This document shows positions 11,391 through 21,962 of a stretch of DNA of 64,000 nt, piece after piece. The stretch's first letter is position 1. Each line of letters opens with the position of its first letter. Source of the DNA: Patiria miniata (lineage: Eukaryota > Echinodermata > Asteroidea > Valvatida > Asterinidae); assembly GCF_015706575.1 (NCBI RefSeq), contig NW_024037063.1:21638927-21702926 (forward strand), in the 5' to 3' direction. Below the pieces are notes generated by a model. It was not told where the DNA came from and ran no database searches. It saw only the letters and a list, made by a program, of their open reading frames with translations. Both the position numbers and the translations under genes were made by a program.

Positions 11391-11934
11391 CTACAACGCA
11401 GTTTTCAGCCCTCCAGCTTCGGGTCCAGTAGGTGGTCGTCTTGGGGAGTTCAGTCAGAGATGGTTTCACGTAACCTCGGACATTTGGGTTCTTCAAACTA
11501 TCTCGACAGGGTACCGTCTGGAATTCACCAGCAACCCTCCTCTTCAACCTCCAAGACGACCAACTCCTGTTCCCTCAGATCCTGCATGCCGGGCGACTTT
11601 GGAGAAGGAAATCTTCTCTCTGATGGACAAGAACGCAATCATTCTGCTTCCAACGGGGTCCACTCTTGGCGTCATCTCAACTCTGGGTTGGGAAGCTCAC
11701 CTGGACAATCTATCACGGGCCGGCACATGGTCGATGGACGAGAGTCTACCTCACATCAATCACCTAGAGCTCCGGGCAGTGTACAAGGCTTTAATTTCCC
11801 TAGAGTCCGAAGTCCTCAACAAATTAGTTCTAGTCAAGTCAGACAACTGCACAGTAGTGTCTTACATCAACCGCCAGGGGGGAACTCACTCTCCGTCTCT
11901 CTGCCTAGCCACTTGGGAGCTACTCAGCGGGTGA
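11098..11934 (+). other. DIRS-like RT/RNase H-related frame (part of fossil)
   Basis: Frame overlapping the end of the gag-like ORF, as is common in this family. Recognisable parts are the DIRS reverse-transcriptase lead-in (GGRLGEFSQRW, TSDIWVLQTI, GYRLEF) and RNase H motifs (LGWEAHLDN, HLELRAVYKAL, KSDNCTVVSYINRQGG). It would copy the element RNA and remove it from hybrids. It belongs to a broken copy. Confidence 0.75.
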
Positions 11935-12103
11935 ATTCCTCGTCAAATATCTCTTCACGTCACCCATCTGGCCGGAAAGAAGAATATCCTCGCCGACGCC
12001 CTTTCCAGGGGTCGCGTCTCTCCGACAGATTGGTCTCTCCACCCTCCTGTAGTCAAACACATCTTCAACATACTCGGACTCCACATGTGGACCTATTCGA
12101 GCC

Positions 12104-13288
12104 TTGGTTTCCTCGCCTTCTGGATCTCCTGGTTCACTCGCCCCTCATACTTCCCAACCGGCCAGACCTCCTGTCACAACCCGGGTCTCACATTCTGCAT
12201 CCGGATCCATCCACTCTCCATCTTTGTGCCTGGATGCTCTCAAAGTCTCCTTCCGATCAGCGGGACTTTCGGAGGAAGCTACGTCCTTGGCAACCAAGAG
12301 CAGACGGAGATCCACCAGAAGAACTTATGATAGTAGACTTCTCCACTTCACCAAATGGTGTGAGGAGAGAGCTGTCAATCGCCGTTCTGCATCTGTAACC
12401 TCGATTGGGGATTTCTTTCTTCACCTTTTTAATTCAGGCCTTCAAATTTCAACAATTAAGGGCTACAGATCAGCTATTGGTGTCCTTCATCAGGGTTTCC
12501 ATGATGGCACAACTTCATCCAATACATCAATTTCTCACATGATACGTGGTATGTTTAATGATCGGCCTCCTACCAGGAAGCTGATACCTTCATGGGATCT
12601 GGGCACCGTCCTGTTATCTCTCTCCAAACCTCCGTTTGAACCAGCAGGTAGTTCGTCCCTTCACCATCTTACAGTTAAAACTATATTTTTACTGGCTGCA
12701 GCTACAGCTCGCCGCAGAAGCGAACTCCATGCTCTGTCAGTGGAACCAGGCCATATTCGATGGGAACCTGGCGGTGTACGACTAATTCCAAGGGTAGGTT
12801 TTCTCACCAAGAATCAATCAATGGGTTTCTCACCACCCGACATATTTGTACCAAGTTTGACATCGTTCTCTTCAGTAGCAGAGGATAAATGGTGGTGCCC
12901 CGTGCGAGCGCTCAAGTACTACATTGCTCGCACCAAGCCCCTCAGAGGAGACATCAAGCAACTGTTTATTACGACCATCCAGCCTCATCACAAGGCCTCT
13001 GTGACCACGATCGCTCGATGGATTTCGGTGGCCATACAATGCCATTCCGACCATCGAGGATCGAAATCAGGAGCCCACGAGACACGCAGCATGTCGACTT
13101 CATGGGCCCATCTGCTTGGAGTTCCTCTTTCAGAGATTATGAAAGCGGCCTGCTGGAAAAATCCTTCGACTTTCACATCATGCTACCTGAAGGATTTCGT
13201 GCAATCGGAGGGACACATGGGCAAGAAAGTCCTCCAAGAAACAGCACGATCAGCAGCCCGCTCAGCCCGCACAGCTCCTTTGAAATAG
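12104..13288 (+). CDS. DIRS-like tyrosine recombinase (part of fossil)
   Basis: 394-residue frame whose C-terminal two thirds is a tyrosine recombinase of the DIRS type. It has a SAM-like N-terminal domain (ATKSRRRSTRRTYDSRL to about TIKGYRSAIGVLHQ), the first catalytic arginine region (AAATARRRSELHAL), and the later box (GAHETRSMSTSWAHLLG) followed by ACWKNPSTFTSCYLKDF, which carries the expected tyrosine. In the family this enzyme inserts the circular DNA copy. The first 60 or so residues probably overlap the preceding frame rather than belonging to the enzyme. Confidence 0.82.
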   Translation: MVSSPSGSPGSLAPHTSQPARPPVTTRVSHSASGSIHSPSLCLDALKVSFRSAGLSEEATSLATKSRRRSTRRTYDSRLLHFTKWCEERAVNRRSASVTSIGDFFLHLFNSGLQISTIKGYRSAIGVLHQGFHDGTTSSNTSISHMIRGMFNDRPPTRKLIPSWDLGTVLLSLSKPPFEPAGSSSLHHLTVKTIFLLAAATARRRSELHALSVEPGHIRWEPGGVRLIPRVGFLTKNQSMGFSPPDIFVPSLTSFSSVAEDKWWCPVRALKYYIARTKPLRGDIKQLFITTIQPHHKASVTTIARWISVAIQCHSDHRGSKSGAHETRSMSTSWAHLLGVPLSEIMKAACWKNPSTFTSCYLKDFVQSEGHMGKKVLQETARSAARSARTAPLK

Positions 13289-13995
13289 ATAGGCAGCTCC
13301 TGGGTATGTCTAGACAACCTTTGAATATTATTTAGAATTGCATGTAGGCCTGGTCTAGACTTTCAAGTACCACTGCATGTCCCTTCCCCCCCTTGAGACT
13401 TTCGGTGCTACTCTGCAAATGTAGGTAAACAGAGGTGAGGTATTTTCTGTAATGGAATTCCTAAAATCCAAAGGGATTTTCCATTCTAGTAAGAAAATAC
13501 TCACCTCTGTTTACCATCCCTCCCTTTAAAAAAAAAAAAAAAAAAAAACTAGGACGAGCTATTACGTTACAGGGTCCTTTGTGGGCGTGGGGCATGCAGT
13601 GGACAATGAGGGTGTGGCTTGGGCGCTATTCTTTTCAGCGAATGTTTGTGCGCATGCGCGCTGATATGCAAATGTAGGTAAACAGAGGTGAGTATTTTCT
13701 TACTAGAATGGAAAATCCCTTTGGATTTTAGGAAATTTTCCATTATTTTCCGAAATTATCGAACGTAAATATATTTACAATAATTAAAGGTAGTTTTTAT
13801 TCACTCTTTGTTGCCATTTCGTGTATAGCTTTCGTAGTGCAATGGAAATAGTTCAGGCTAAAAACTTCGCATATAATTGAATACCCCATTAAATCTGCAT
13901 AAAAAAAAATGGCAAAAAAACCAAAATTTCCGACCAACCGACCCTATTTTTGAAAGGCATGTAATCGGAAGCAGAACTATTTTTTTTTTTTGGCC

Positions 13996-14425
13996 TAACC
14001 CTAATCACATCATAAATTTGAAGCCAGTGTGAAAATTGTGATATTCTCGTTTGACAACAATGTAAAATGGCTTAATAATGTCACAGGAAGTGCCTATTAG
14101 AAACTGAATTTGTCATAAGCACCCTTTTCCTAGCAGTGAAAAAAAAATAGAAAAAAATACTAGCTCATCTTTTACCTTTATATGCAACATCCATAAACTT
14201 ATGTAATTGGCCCATTAGAACCCTCCGATGCAAACATGCATACTCAGCCATGCTGTTACTCGGGTCAAAATCAGTCAGGTGACCGTTTTTGACCCGTTGG
14301 AATTCTATGCATAGAACTACATTATTGACCCGTTTTGACTGCTTAAGTAACTGGTCATGAGAATGACTTGACCAACTGTGACCCGTAGAACAGTTGTTGA
14401 TAATGAATATTTGCTGACTGTTATT
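13996..14425. other. no gene seen
   Basis: AT-rich sequence between the GGCC-ended element and the satellite. No open frame or motif of note. From about 14270 the words GACCCGTT and TTGACTG recur, anticipating the diverged satellite edge. Confidence 0.5.
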
Positions 14426-14690
14426 GACTCGTTAAAGTACTGTCACAGTCAGTAAGTTGCTGGTATTGACTGTTTGAAACATGATCCCTGTCAAAACAGC
14501 TGTGGGTGCTGAATTGCTGTTGACTGTTTTTGACTGGACAAAGTGCTGTCCATAGTTGGTGTTTGGTATTGACTGAAACATGATCCCTATCGCAACAGTT
14601 GTACCTGTTGAATGGGTGTTGACTGTTTTTGATTTGACAAAGTGCTGTCTAAATTTGGTGGCTGGAATTGACTGAAACATGATCCCTGTC
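14426..14690. repeat. diverged left edge of the 79-bp satellite
   Basis: Three to four degenerate units of about 75-85 bp, recognisable by the recurring order TTGACTGTTTTTGAC, a CAAAGTGCTGTC-like block, GGTATTGACTG and an ACATGATCCC block. They differ much more from each other than the central units do, as expected at the margin of an array that is homogenised in the middle. Confidence 0.6.
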
Positions 14691-14778
14691 AAAAAATCCC
14701 CCCCCCCAAAAAAAGATCCCTACCTACCCTATTTTCAAATGCCATGTAATTGGAAGCAGAACTTGGGGGGGGGGGTGC
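14691..14778. mobile_element. short stand-alone copy of the GGCC-element end module
   Basis: Flanked by C- and G-runs in place of the A-runs. It contains ACCCTATTTTCAAATGCCAT then GTAATTGGAAGCAGAAC, matching the end at 13935-13975 (ACCCTATTTTTGAAAGGCAT, GTAATCGGAAGCAGAAC). About 85 bp, sitting between the diverged edge and the homogeneous part of the satellite. Confidence 0.55.
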
Positions 14779-15859
14779 TAAAGTATTGTCAGCAGTTGGT
14801 AAGTGGCTGGTATTGTCAAACAGCTGTGGCTACTGTGTGGCTGTTGATTGTTGTATTGACCTGATAAAATATTGTATGCAAGTGGCAGGCATTGTCAAAC
14901 AGCTGTGGCTACTGTGTGGCTGTTGATTGTTGTCTTGACCTGATAAATTATCGTTTGCAAGTGACTGGAATTGTCAAATATCTGTGGCTACTGTGTGGTT
15001 GTTGATTGTTGTATTGACCTGATAAAGTATTGTATGCAAGTGGCAGGCATTGTCAAACAGCTGTGGCTACTGTGTGGCTGTTGATTGTTGTATTGACCTG
15101 ATAAATTATCGTTTGCAAGTGACTGGAATTGTCAAATATCTGTGGCTACTGTGTGGTTGTTGATTGTTGTATTGACTTTATAAAGTATTGTATGCAAGTG
15201 GCAGGCATTGTCAAACAGCTGTGGCTACTGTGTGGCTGTTGATTGTTGTATTGACCTGATAAATTATCGTTTGCAAGTGACTGGAATTGTCAAATATCTG
15301 TGGCTACTGTGTGGTTGTTGATTGTTGTATTGACCTTATAAAGTATTGTATGCAAGTGGCAGGCATTGTCAAACAGCTGTGGCTACTGTGTGGCTGTTGA
15401 TTGTTGATAAATTATCGTTTGCAAGTGGCTGGTATTGTCAAATATCTGTGGCTACTGTGTGGTCGTTGATTGATGTATTGACCTGATAAAGTATTGTATG
15501 CAAGTGGCTGGTATTGTCAAACAGCTGTGGCTACTGTGTGGCTGTTGATTGTTGTATTGACCTGTTAAAGTATTGTCTGCAAGTGGCTGGCATTGTGAAA
15601 CAGCTGTGGCTACTGTGTTGCTGTTGATTGTTGTATTGACCTGATAAAGTATTGTCTGCAAGTGGCTGGTATTGTCAAACAGCTGCTTCTGTGTGGCTGT
15701 TGATTGTTGTATTGACCTGATAAAGTATTGTCTGCAAGTGGCTGGTATTGTCAAACAGCTGTGGCTACAGTGTGGCTGTTGATTGTTGTATTGACCTGAT
15801 AAAGTATTGTCTGCAAGTGGTTGGTATTGTCAAACATCTGTGGCTACTGTGTGGCTGTT
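14779..15859. repeat. 79-bp satellite array, block 1
   Basis: About 13-14 head-to-tail units of 79 bp (key words TTGATTGTTGTATTGACC, GATAAAGTATTGTCTGCAAG, GTCAAACAGCTGTGGCTACT). From about 14860 to 15480 two variants alternate: one with GTATGCAAGTGGCAGGCATT and one with CGTTTGCAAGTGACTGGAAT. Their shared word CTGATAAATT recurs at 14940, 15098 and 15256, giving an exact 158-bp dimer. The open frames on the minus strand are by-products of the repeat. Confidence 0.92.
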
Positions 15860-17074
15860 CTTCTTATTGAGTCCACATCACAAAGCTAAATTCGGTTCAG
15901 CCAACAGCGAATGCATTTCTCTGCATCTTCATTGTACAAAGCAAGGTCGGCAGCTGTGCAAGGGTGCTGTAGAAGAGGGCATCTCAAAAGGTGCTCCATA
16001 GTTTGTGGCTCTACGCCACAATCACACATGGTATCATTGGAGGAACTATATCCCCACTTGTTGAGTGTCACCTTGGCTCTGCCAACTCCAGTTCTCAGTC
16101 TGTTGAGGCATTTCCACTTTGCCCAGCTTGCGTCTGCACCAGGTGGTAGTTGCTCTCTAGCCATCAGCCCCATGGTTGCCGAGGGTGGCAAACTGTTGTT
16201 TCTGTCTGCCCACATGGTGACTCGTGCCTCGCTTGTTGTGACTCATCCTCAAGAGGAGTTACACATTTCAGAAAGCTATTCCTTGACTTCAGGCGACTCT
16301 GTGCTGGTGTCTGGCCAAACATAGGATGTCGTTCGTCATTTGTCTGTCGCTGACGCTCCTTCATGCTGGCTGCTGATCTTCTGATGTCTGGCGGGGCTAT
16401 GCCTGCCAGGGTGTAGAGGCTGTTGGTATTTGTCGGCCTGAGACAGCCTGTTATCAGTTGGCAGGAAGCATTAAGGGCTGGATCTAGCTTCTTAGCATGG
16501 GCAGATCTTTCCCATACTGGGCTCGCGTACACAGCTGTGGAGTAGCAGAGAGCTAAGGCAGTGGACCGCAGGGTCTGCGGACTTGCACCCCATCTTGTAC
16601 TGGTGAGCTTGCACAAGATATTGTTGCGTGCACTCACTTTCGCCTTTGTTCTTTGAATGTGGGTCTTAAAAGTGAGACAGCGATCAAGGTTGACACCTAG
16701 GTAGACAGGGTGCTTGCAGTGTTCAAGAGTCGTTCTAGACCAGGTTATTTAAAGTTGGCGCTTGGCTTCGTGGTTTTTCAGATGGAAGGCACACACCTGT
16801 GTCTTGGATGGGTTGGCACGGAGGTGGTTTTCTTCATAGTACAGTGTTAACTGACTGAGAGCACCAGTCAGCCTTTTCTCCACTACTGAGAAGTCCGTAT
16901 CTTGAGCGGCAACACTCAGATCGTCAGCATATGCAAAGCGACACGTTTCATCACTTCTCAGTTGGTCGTGGGTGTATGTTATAAAGAATGGGGGCAAGCA
17001 CGCTCCCTTGAGGAAGACCATTCTTCAACCTACGCCATCTGCTTCGTTTGCCACCCAACTCTACAAAGAACAGC
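15860..17074 (-). mobile_element. 5'-truncated LINE inside the satellite
   Basis: Minus-strand non-LTR element keeping only the 3' third of its polymerase ORF. 16749-17021 has the RT catalytic box FAYADDLSV and the following NPSKTQVCAFHL. 16164-16637 continues with the thumb/C-terminal region (ALALCYSTAVYASPVWERS, CLRPTNTNSLY, GIAPPDIRRS). 15886-16215 ends with a zinc-binding tail (CDCGVEPQTMEHLLRCPLL) and CWLNRI before a stop. Two frame breaks separate the parts. The 3' end is an AATAAGAAGAA-like tail at 15860. CTGTGTGGCTGTT occurs on both sides (15847-15859, 17075-17087) as a possible 13-bp target duplication, though the satellite also contains this word. Clade (Jockey-like?) not certain. 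Confidence 0.85.
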
Positions 17075-19016
17075 CTGTGTGGCTGTTGATTGTTATATTG
17101 ACCTAATAAAGTATTGTATACAAGTGGCAGGCATTTTCAAACAGCTGTGGCTGTGTGGCTGTTGATTGTTATATTGACCTGATAAAGCATTGTCTGCAAG
17201 TGGCTGGTATTATCAAACAGCTGTGGCTACTGTGTGGCTGTTGATTGTTGTATTGACCTGATAAAGTATTGTATGCAAGTGGCAGGCATTATCAAACAGC
17301 TGTGGCTGCTGTGTGGCTGTTGATTGTTGTATTGACTTGATAAAGTATTGTCTGCAAGTGGCTGGTATTGTCAAACAGCTGTGGCTACTGTGTGGCTGTT
17401 GATTGTTGTTTTGACCTGATAAAGTATTGTCTGCAAGTGGCTGGTATTGTCAAACAGCTGTGGCTACTGTGTGGCTGTGTATTGTTGTATTGACCAGATA
17501 AAGTGTTGTATTGACCTGATAAAGTATTGTCTGCAAGTGGCTGGCATTGTGAAACAGCATGTGGCTACTGTGTGGCTGTTGATTGTTGTATTGACCAGAT
17601 AAAGAGTTGTCTGCAAGTGGCTGGTATTGTAAAACAGCTGTGGCTACTGTGTGGCTGTTGATTGTTGCATTGACCTGATAAAGTATTGTCTGCAAGTGGC
17701 TGGTATTGTCAAACAGCTGTGGCTACTGTGTGGCTGTTGAGTGTTGTATTGACCTGATAAAGTATTGTCTGCAAGTGGTTGGCATTGTCAAACAGCTGTG
17801 GCTACTGTGTGGCTGTGTATTGTTGTATTGACCAGATAAAGTGTTGTATTGACCTGATAAAGTTTTGTCTGCACGTGGCTGGCATTGTGAAACAGCTGTG
17901 GCTACTGTGTGGCTGTTGATTGTTGTATTGACCAGATAAAGTGTTGTCTGCAAGTGGCTGGTATTGTCAAACAGCTGTGGCTACTGTGTGGCTGTTGATT
18001 GTTGTATTGACCAGATAAAGTGTTGTCTGCAAGTGGCTGGTATTGTCAAACAGCTGTGGCTACTGTGTGGCTGTTGATTGTTGGATTGACCATATAAAGT
18101 ATTGTCTGCAAGTGGCAGGCATTGTCAAACAGCTGTGGCTACTGTGTGGCTGTTGATTGTTGTTTTGACCTGATAAAGTATTGTATGCAAGTGGCAGGCA
18201 TTATCAAACAGCTGTGGCTGCTGTGTGGCTGTTGATTGTTGTATTGACTTGATAAAGTATTGTCTGCAAGTGGCTGGTATTGTCAAACAGCTGTGGCTAC
18301 TGTGTGGCTGTGGATTGTTGTATTGACCTGATAAAGTGTTGTATTGACCTGATAAAGTATTGTCTGCAAGTGGTTGGCATTGTAAAACAGCTGTGGCTAC
18401 TGTGTGGCTGTTGATTGTTGCATTGACCTGATAAAGTATTGTCTGCAAGTGGCTGGTATTGTCAAACAGCTGTGGCTACTGTGTGGCTGTTGAGTGTTGT
18501 ATTGACCTGATAAAGTATTGTCTGCAAGTGGTTGGCATTGTCAAACAGCTGTGGCTACTGTGTGGCTGTGTATTGTTGTATTGACCAGATAAAGTGTTGT
18601 ATTGACCTGATAAAGTTTTGTCTGCACGTGGCTGGCATTGTGAAACAGCTGTGGCTACTGTGTGGCTGTTGATTGTTGTATTGACCAGATAAAGTGTTGT
18701 CTGCAAGTGGCTGGTATTGTCAAACAGCTGTGGCTACTGTGTGGCTGTTGATTGTTGTATTGACCAGATAAAGTGTTGTCTGCAAGTGGCTGGTATTGTC
18801 AAACAGCTGTGGCTACTGTGTGGCTGTTGATTGTTGTATTGACCATATAAAGTATTGTCTGCAAGTGGCAGGCATTGTCAAACAGCTGTGGCTACTGTGT
18901 GGCTGTTGAGTGTTGTATTGACCTGATAAAGTATTGTCTGCAAGTGGTTGGCATTGTCAAACAGCTGTGGCTACTGTGTGGCTGGGTATTGTTGTATTGA
19001 CCAGAAATATTGTTGT
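17075..19016. repeat. 79-bp satellite array, block 2, with 753-bp higher-order repeat
   Basis: About 24 units of the same 79-bp satellite. A block beginning near 17697 (variant words TTGAGTGTTGTATTG, TTTTGTCTGCACGTGG) recurs in the same order near 18450, an offset of 753 bp, so several units were duplicated together. Some units carry an extra ~20 bp (GATAAAGTGTTGTATTGACC), producing irregular spacing. Confidence 0.92.
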
Positions 19017-19257
19017 ATTTGAGGGCGCTCTTCGTGTGAGCTGCCACTTTTAACTTACTGTGATGTCTGTAATTTTAAATCTGTAAATATCTCTTTTTAA
19101 GTGAGCCATCCGCTGATTCTCTGTTATCTCCTGGCCTACAAACTATCTACTACACATTTGAGCTTCATTTTGTGACTGGAATTGTGTGATTTTTTCTACT
19201 TTTTGAGCCAAGTTTGAAGATCATCTGTGATGTTGTGACTGGTAATGTACAATCAAT

Positions 19258-19992
19258 TTGGCTGCCAACACCAGGAGAGTGATGTACTTGTGTATTTCAA
19301 TGATCATGCTTGTTAATCAATTACACCATGTATCACTCCATCCAGTAACTCATCTGTGTGAAAATCCAAACTCTGAAGTTGACTTTGTACTGCCTATTGT
19401 ACAGTGTAAGCTGTATATCGCAGTAAAAAACAATGACAGCAATTCTTCATGAATTAGAATTCCGCTGGTAAAAGTTACAAAGCATGGGCAAACATGTTTG
19501 TTTTTACCTAAAGACCAGCCAGCCTTTGATACCACCATTTTCATGGATGTTCAAGTTAATCCGGGCCCTGGCAGTTGTGCTGACCCTGGCTCTTGGAAAC
19601 ACTGTAGCACCGTGACCAACAAAGAAAATGCAAACGGCGATGACAACATTAAGTACTCCCGAGCCCAACTTTTTAAGATTGGCAAATCAGCTCGCTACGG
19701 AGTCCTTCCCCATCTTTTTGAGACATTGAAGAAGAATGGTTTACTACGCTACCGTGGGCCTGGAATGAGAGGGAGTTGGAAACGCCGAGTAGACGACAAC
19801 CGTCGTGTACAGCAACACGCACGTCAAAATACATCATGGAACCACACCAGCATATCATCCCATTACCAACAGGCCAATATACCAGTCCGAGTGACTCAAC
19901 GTATGTCTCAACATGCCAGACTACGACCACGACTACTGAATCAGCAATCGGCCTTCAAACAAGTGCCCATCAAACAGTGTCTACAATCGTAA
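19258..19992 (+). pseudogene. CR1-like ORF, N-terminal part with 2A-like motif
   Basis: One frame from 19258 to 19992, interrupted by a single stop near 19450. The first residues (MAANTRRVMYLCISMIMLVNQ) form a short hydrophobic, signal-like stretch. The frame then runs through LPKDQPAFDTTIF into DVQVNPGP (19546-19569). The 2A ribosome-skipping consensus is D-V/I-E-x-N-P-G-P; here the glutamate is glutamine. After it come a charged linker and a KRRVDDNRRVQQH-type basic stretch. 2A-like motifs at this position are known from CR1-like elements of sea urchins. Whether this variant would skip is unknown. Confidence 0.7.
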
Positions 19993-20315
19993 CAGAGTCA
20001 TTAGAGCGATAAAAGCAGCTAAACATTCCTTTAATGCTGGTAGGATTCGCAAACTACAAAAGCTGGACCAAGGGAGGTGGCACAAAGAGGTGCGTAACCT
20101 GACTAAGTAACATAAAGAAAAGTGACCTCACTTTACATGTGCCAGACATTGATCCGTCAGATCATGAATCCGTTGCTAACGTCATAAATAATCACCTGGC
20201 GAGTTTCTCACAAGTACACGAGCCCCTCAATCTTGACAATTTGCCAGCTTACTTACCATCACGTGAGCCACCTCCTCAGGTCCATCACTGGGAAGTTTAC
20301 AATGAATAAAAGAGA

Positions 20316-21623
20316 ATGTCCGTTAGTAAATCTGGAGGACCCGATAATTTGCCAGCCAAATTGCTCATAGAATTTGCGTATGAGCTTAGTACACCAGTTA
20401 CTGAAATAATCAATGCATCGTTTTTTCAATGCAGTGTTCCGGTTCAGTGGAAACAAGCCGACATTGTTCCCATACCTAAGCAACTCCCGCCTACTTTACA
20501 TAAACTTAGGCCCATCTCTTTGACTCCATTACTGGCAAAAATTGCTGAAGGTTTTATTTGTAAATGGATCATGAACTCTATCCAACCCAATGTCGATAAA
20601 AGGCAATATGGCAATCAGAAAGGAATCTCCACTACCCATTGCCTGGTTGATGCTTATCATAACCTAGTCTCTGGTGCTTGTGTTCCAAATAATGTTAGTA
20701 CCCTGGTGCTCACAGGTTTTACTAAAGCCTTTGATTTGGTAAACCATGAAATTGCTGTTGACAAACTGTTGGAGTTGGGTGTATCGCCTGCTATTGTGCA
20801 ATGGATTGTTAGTTTCCTAACTGGTCGTCAACAAAGGGTTAGGTATAAACAAACATTTTCTGATTGGCATATTCTTTCTGGGGGTGTGCCCCAAGGTACT
20901 AAACTCGGACCTGTTGTATTCCTTGCCTATATTAATAACGCCGTTAACTGTACTCAGAATAAATGCTGGAAATATGTAGATGATCTCACTCTCAGCGAAA
21001 ATAGACACATTACTGGTGTAAGCAGGATTCAGGCAGATTTAAACAATCTCAATGACTGGGCATTGGCAAACAAAATCCAATTGAACCCTTCTAAATGTAA
21101 CACCATGCAGGTGTACTGTTGGAAAAAAGATCCTCCCTTCGTTCAATATTCCATTTCTAATGTTCATCTTCAACAGGTTCCCAGTGTGAAGTTGTTAGGT
21201 GTTACATTGCAAAACAACTTAAAATGGGATGCCCATGTCATGGAGTTTGTTAAAAAAGCCAACATGAACTTTTCATGCTTAGGAAACTCAAAATGACAGG
21301 GTTAACTGACAAAGAGCTTGTGACCGTGTATAGAGGTTATATTAGGCCTTATAGAATATGCTGCCCCATTGTGGCACTCGGGCATCACCACAACTCTTTC
21401 TAATCTATTGGAATCAGTACAAAGAAGAGTGTGCCACATTATATTGGGTCAAAAATATACTGGATATGAACAAGCTTTGACCAGTTTTGGTTTGGAACCC
21501 TTGGACATGCGCAGAACCTCCCTTTGTAACAAATTTGCAATGAAATCCTTTAACTCAAGCAAATTCAATGAGTGGTTTGTCAAATCTAAAAGCACCCATA
21601 CTATGAATCTCCGGTCCAAATGA
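20316..21623 (+). pseudogene. CR1-like LINE reverse transcriptase and C-terminus
   Basis: RNA-directed DNA polymerase. The frame 20316-21296 carries, in order, SGGPDNLPAKLL, KLRPISLTPLLAKI, QYGNQKGISTTHCLVD (fingers), TGFTKAFDLVNHE (motif A), GGVPQGTKLGPVVF (motif B), WKYVDDLTL (motif C, YVDD) and KLLGVTLQNNLKWDAHV (thumb). It starts in a longer frame with upstream sequence (NINKK-type linker near 20120). Motif A has TGFTKAFD where FDFSKAFD is usual, so its first catalytic aspartate is replaced. The C-terminal part continues in another frame at 21369-21623 (ESVQRRVCHIILG, GLEPLDMRRTSLC). Not functional. Confidence 0.87.
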
Positions 21624-21962
21624 ACACTTCATGTTCCATCTTGTAAAACAACCCATTTTTATAATAGCCCAGTCCCATATCTCAAAAGACTTGTTAATAG
21701 CGCACTCAGTTCACTCCCACCAGCCCAATGAAATTACCGGTTCTTTTTAGCATAGTACATGTATTGTTTTTCTGTGCAATTTTTGATATGTAAACTATAT
21801 TTTTTGTACTTACAATATTCCTTTGTTTTGACCGTTTACTCTTTGTGATTTTAACCTCATCTAATTTTTATTGAAATTTGTATGTAAACTGACTTGTAAT
21901 TCAGCCTGTGGGCTGCTATAAGCAGTGTTTTAATAAACCACAAATAATAATAATAATAATAA

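Larger units (their letters stand above)
9297..13733 (+). mobile_element. DIRS-like tyrosine-recombinase retroelement (fossil)
   Basis: Family: DIRS1-like. Parts in order: left inverted terminal repeat (9297 to about 9462), gag-like frame, reverse transcriptase/RNase H-related frame, tyrosine recombinase frame, internal complementary region (about 13415-13513), and right inverted terminal repeat (about 13550-13733). The internal region is complementary to the outer tips of both terminal repeats, the hallmark of DIRS elements, which integrate through a circular intermediate without target duplication. The copy is broken, with about two or three breaks. The terminal repeats are still very similar, so it may be fairly young. 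It sits inside the element at 8575-13995. Confidence 0.88.
8575..13995. mobile_element. GGCC/poly-A-ended element split by a DIRS-like insertion
   Basis: The outer ends are inverted: GGCC followed by an A-run and AGTTCTGCTTCCG on the left (8575-8610), and the complement of GGCC, A-run, TAGTTCTGCTTCCGATTAC on the right (13960-13995). Without the 4.4 kb insert (9297-13733) the element is about 1 kb. No coding region is visible in 8620-9296 or 13734-13960, which hold A-runs and CpG-containing sequence. A related ~85-bp piece stands alone at 14691-14778, so the two ends could also be two independent copies of a small element. Confidence 0.5.
19017..21962 (+). mobile_element. CR1-like LINE inserted in the satellite, endonuclease missing
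   Basis: Plus-strand LINE flanked on both sides by satellite. It has a 5' region (19017-19257), an N-terminal coding part, an RT part, and a 3' tail of ATAATAATA repeats (about 21945-21962) after AATAAACC. The word GTTGTATT occurs on both sides as a possible target duplication. The coding sequence passes directly from the N-terminal part (to about 19975) into the segment that normally follows the endonuclease (RVIRAIKAAKHSFNAG, GRWHKEVRNLT). The whole endonuclease is therefore lost and the copy is dead. RT motifs place it in the CR1/L2 group. Confidence 0.87.

Noticed and set aside
15452-18706. Minus-strand frames of 76-108 codons as proteins
   Set aside because: They are translations of the 79-bp satellite, with repeating NNQQPHSSH-like words and no domain.
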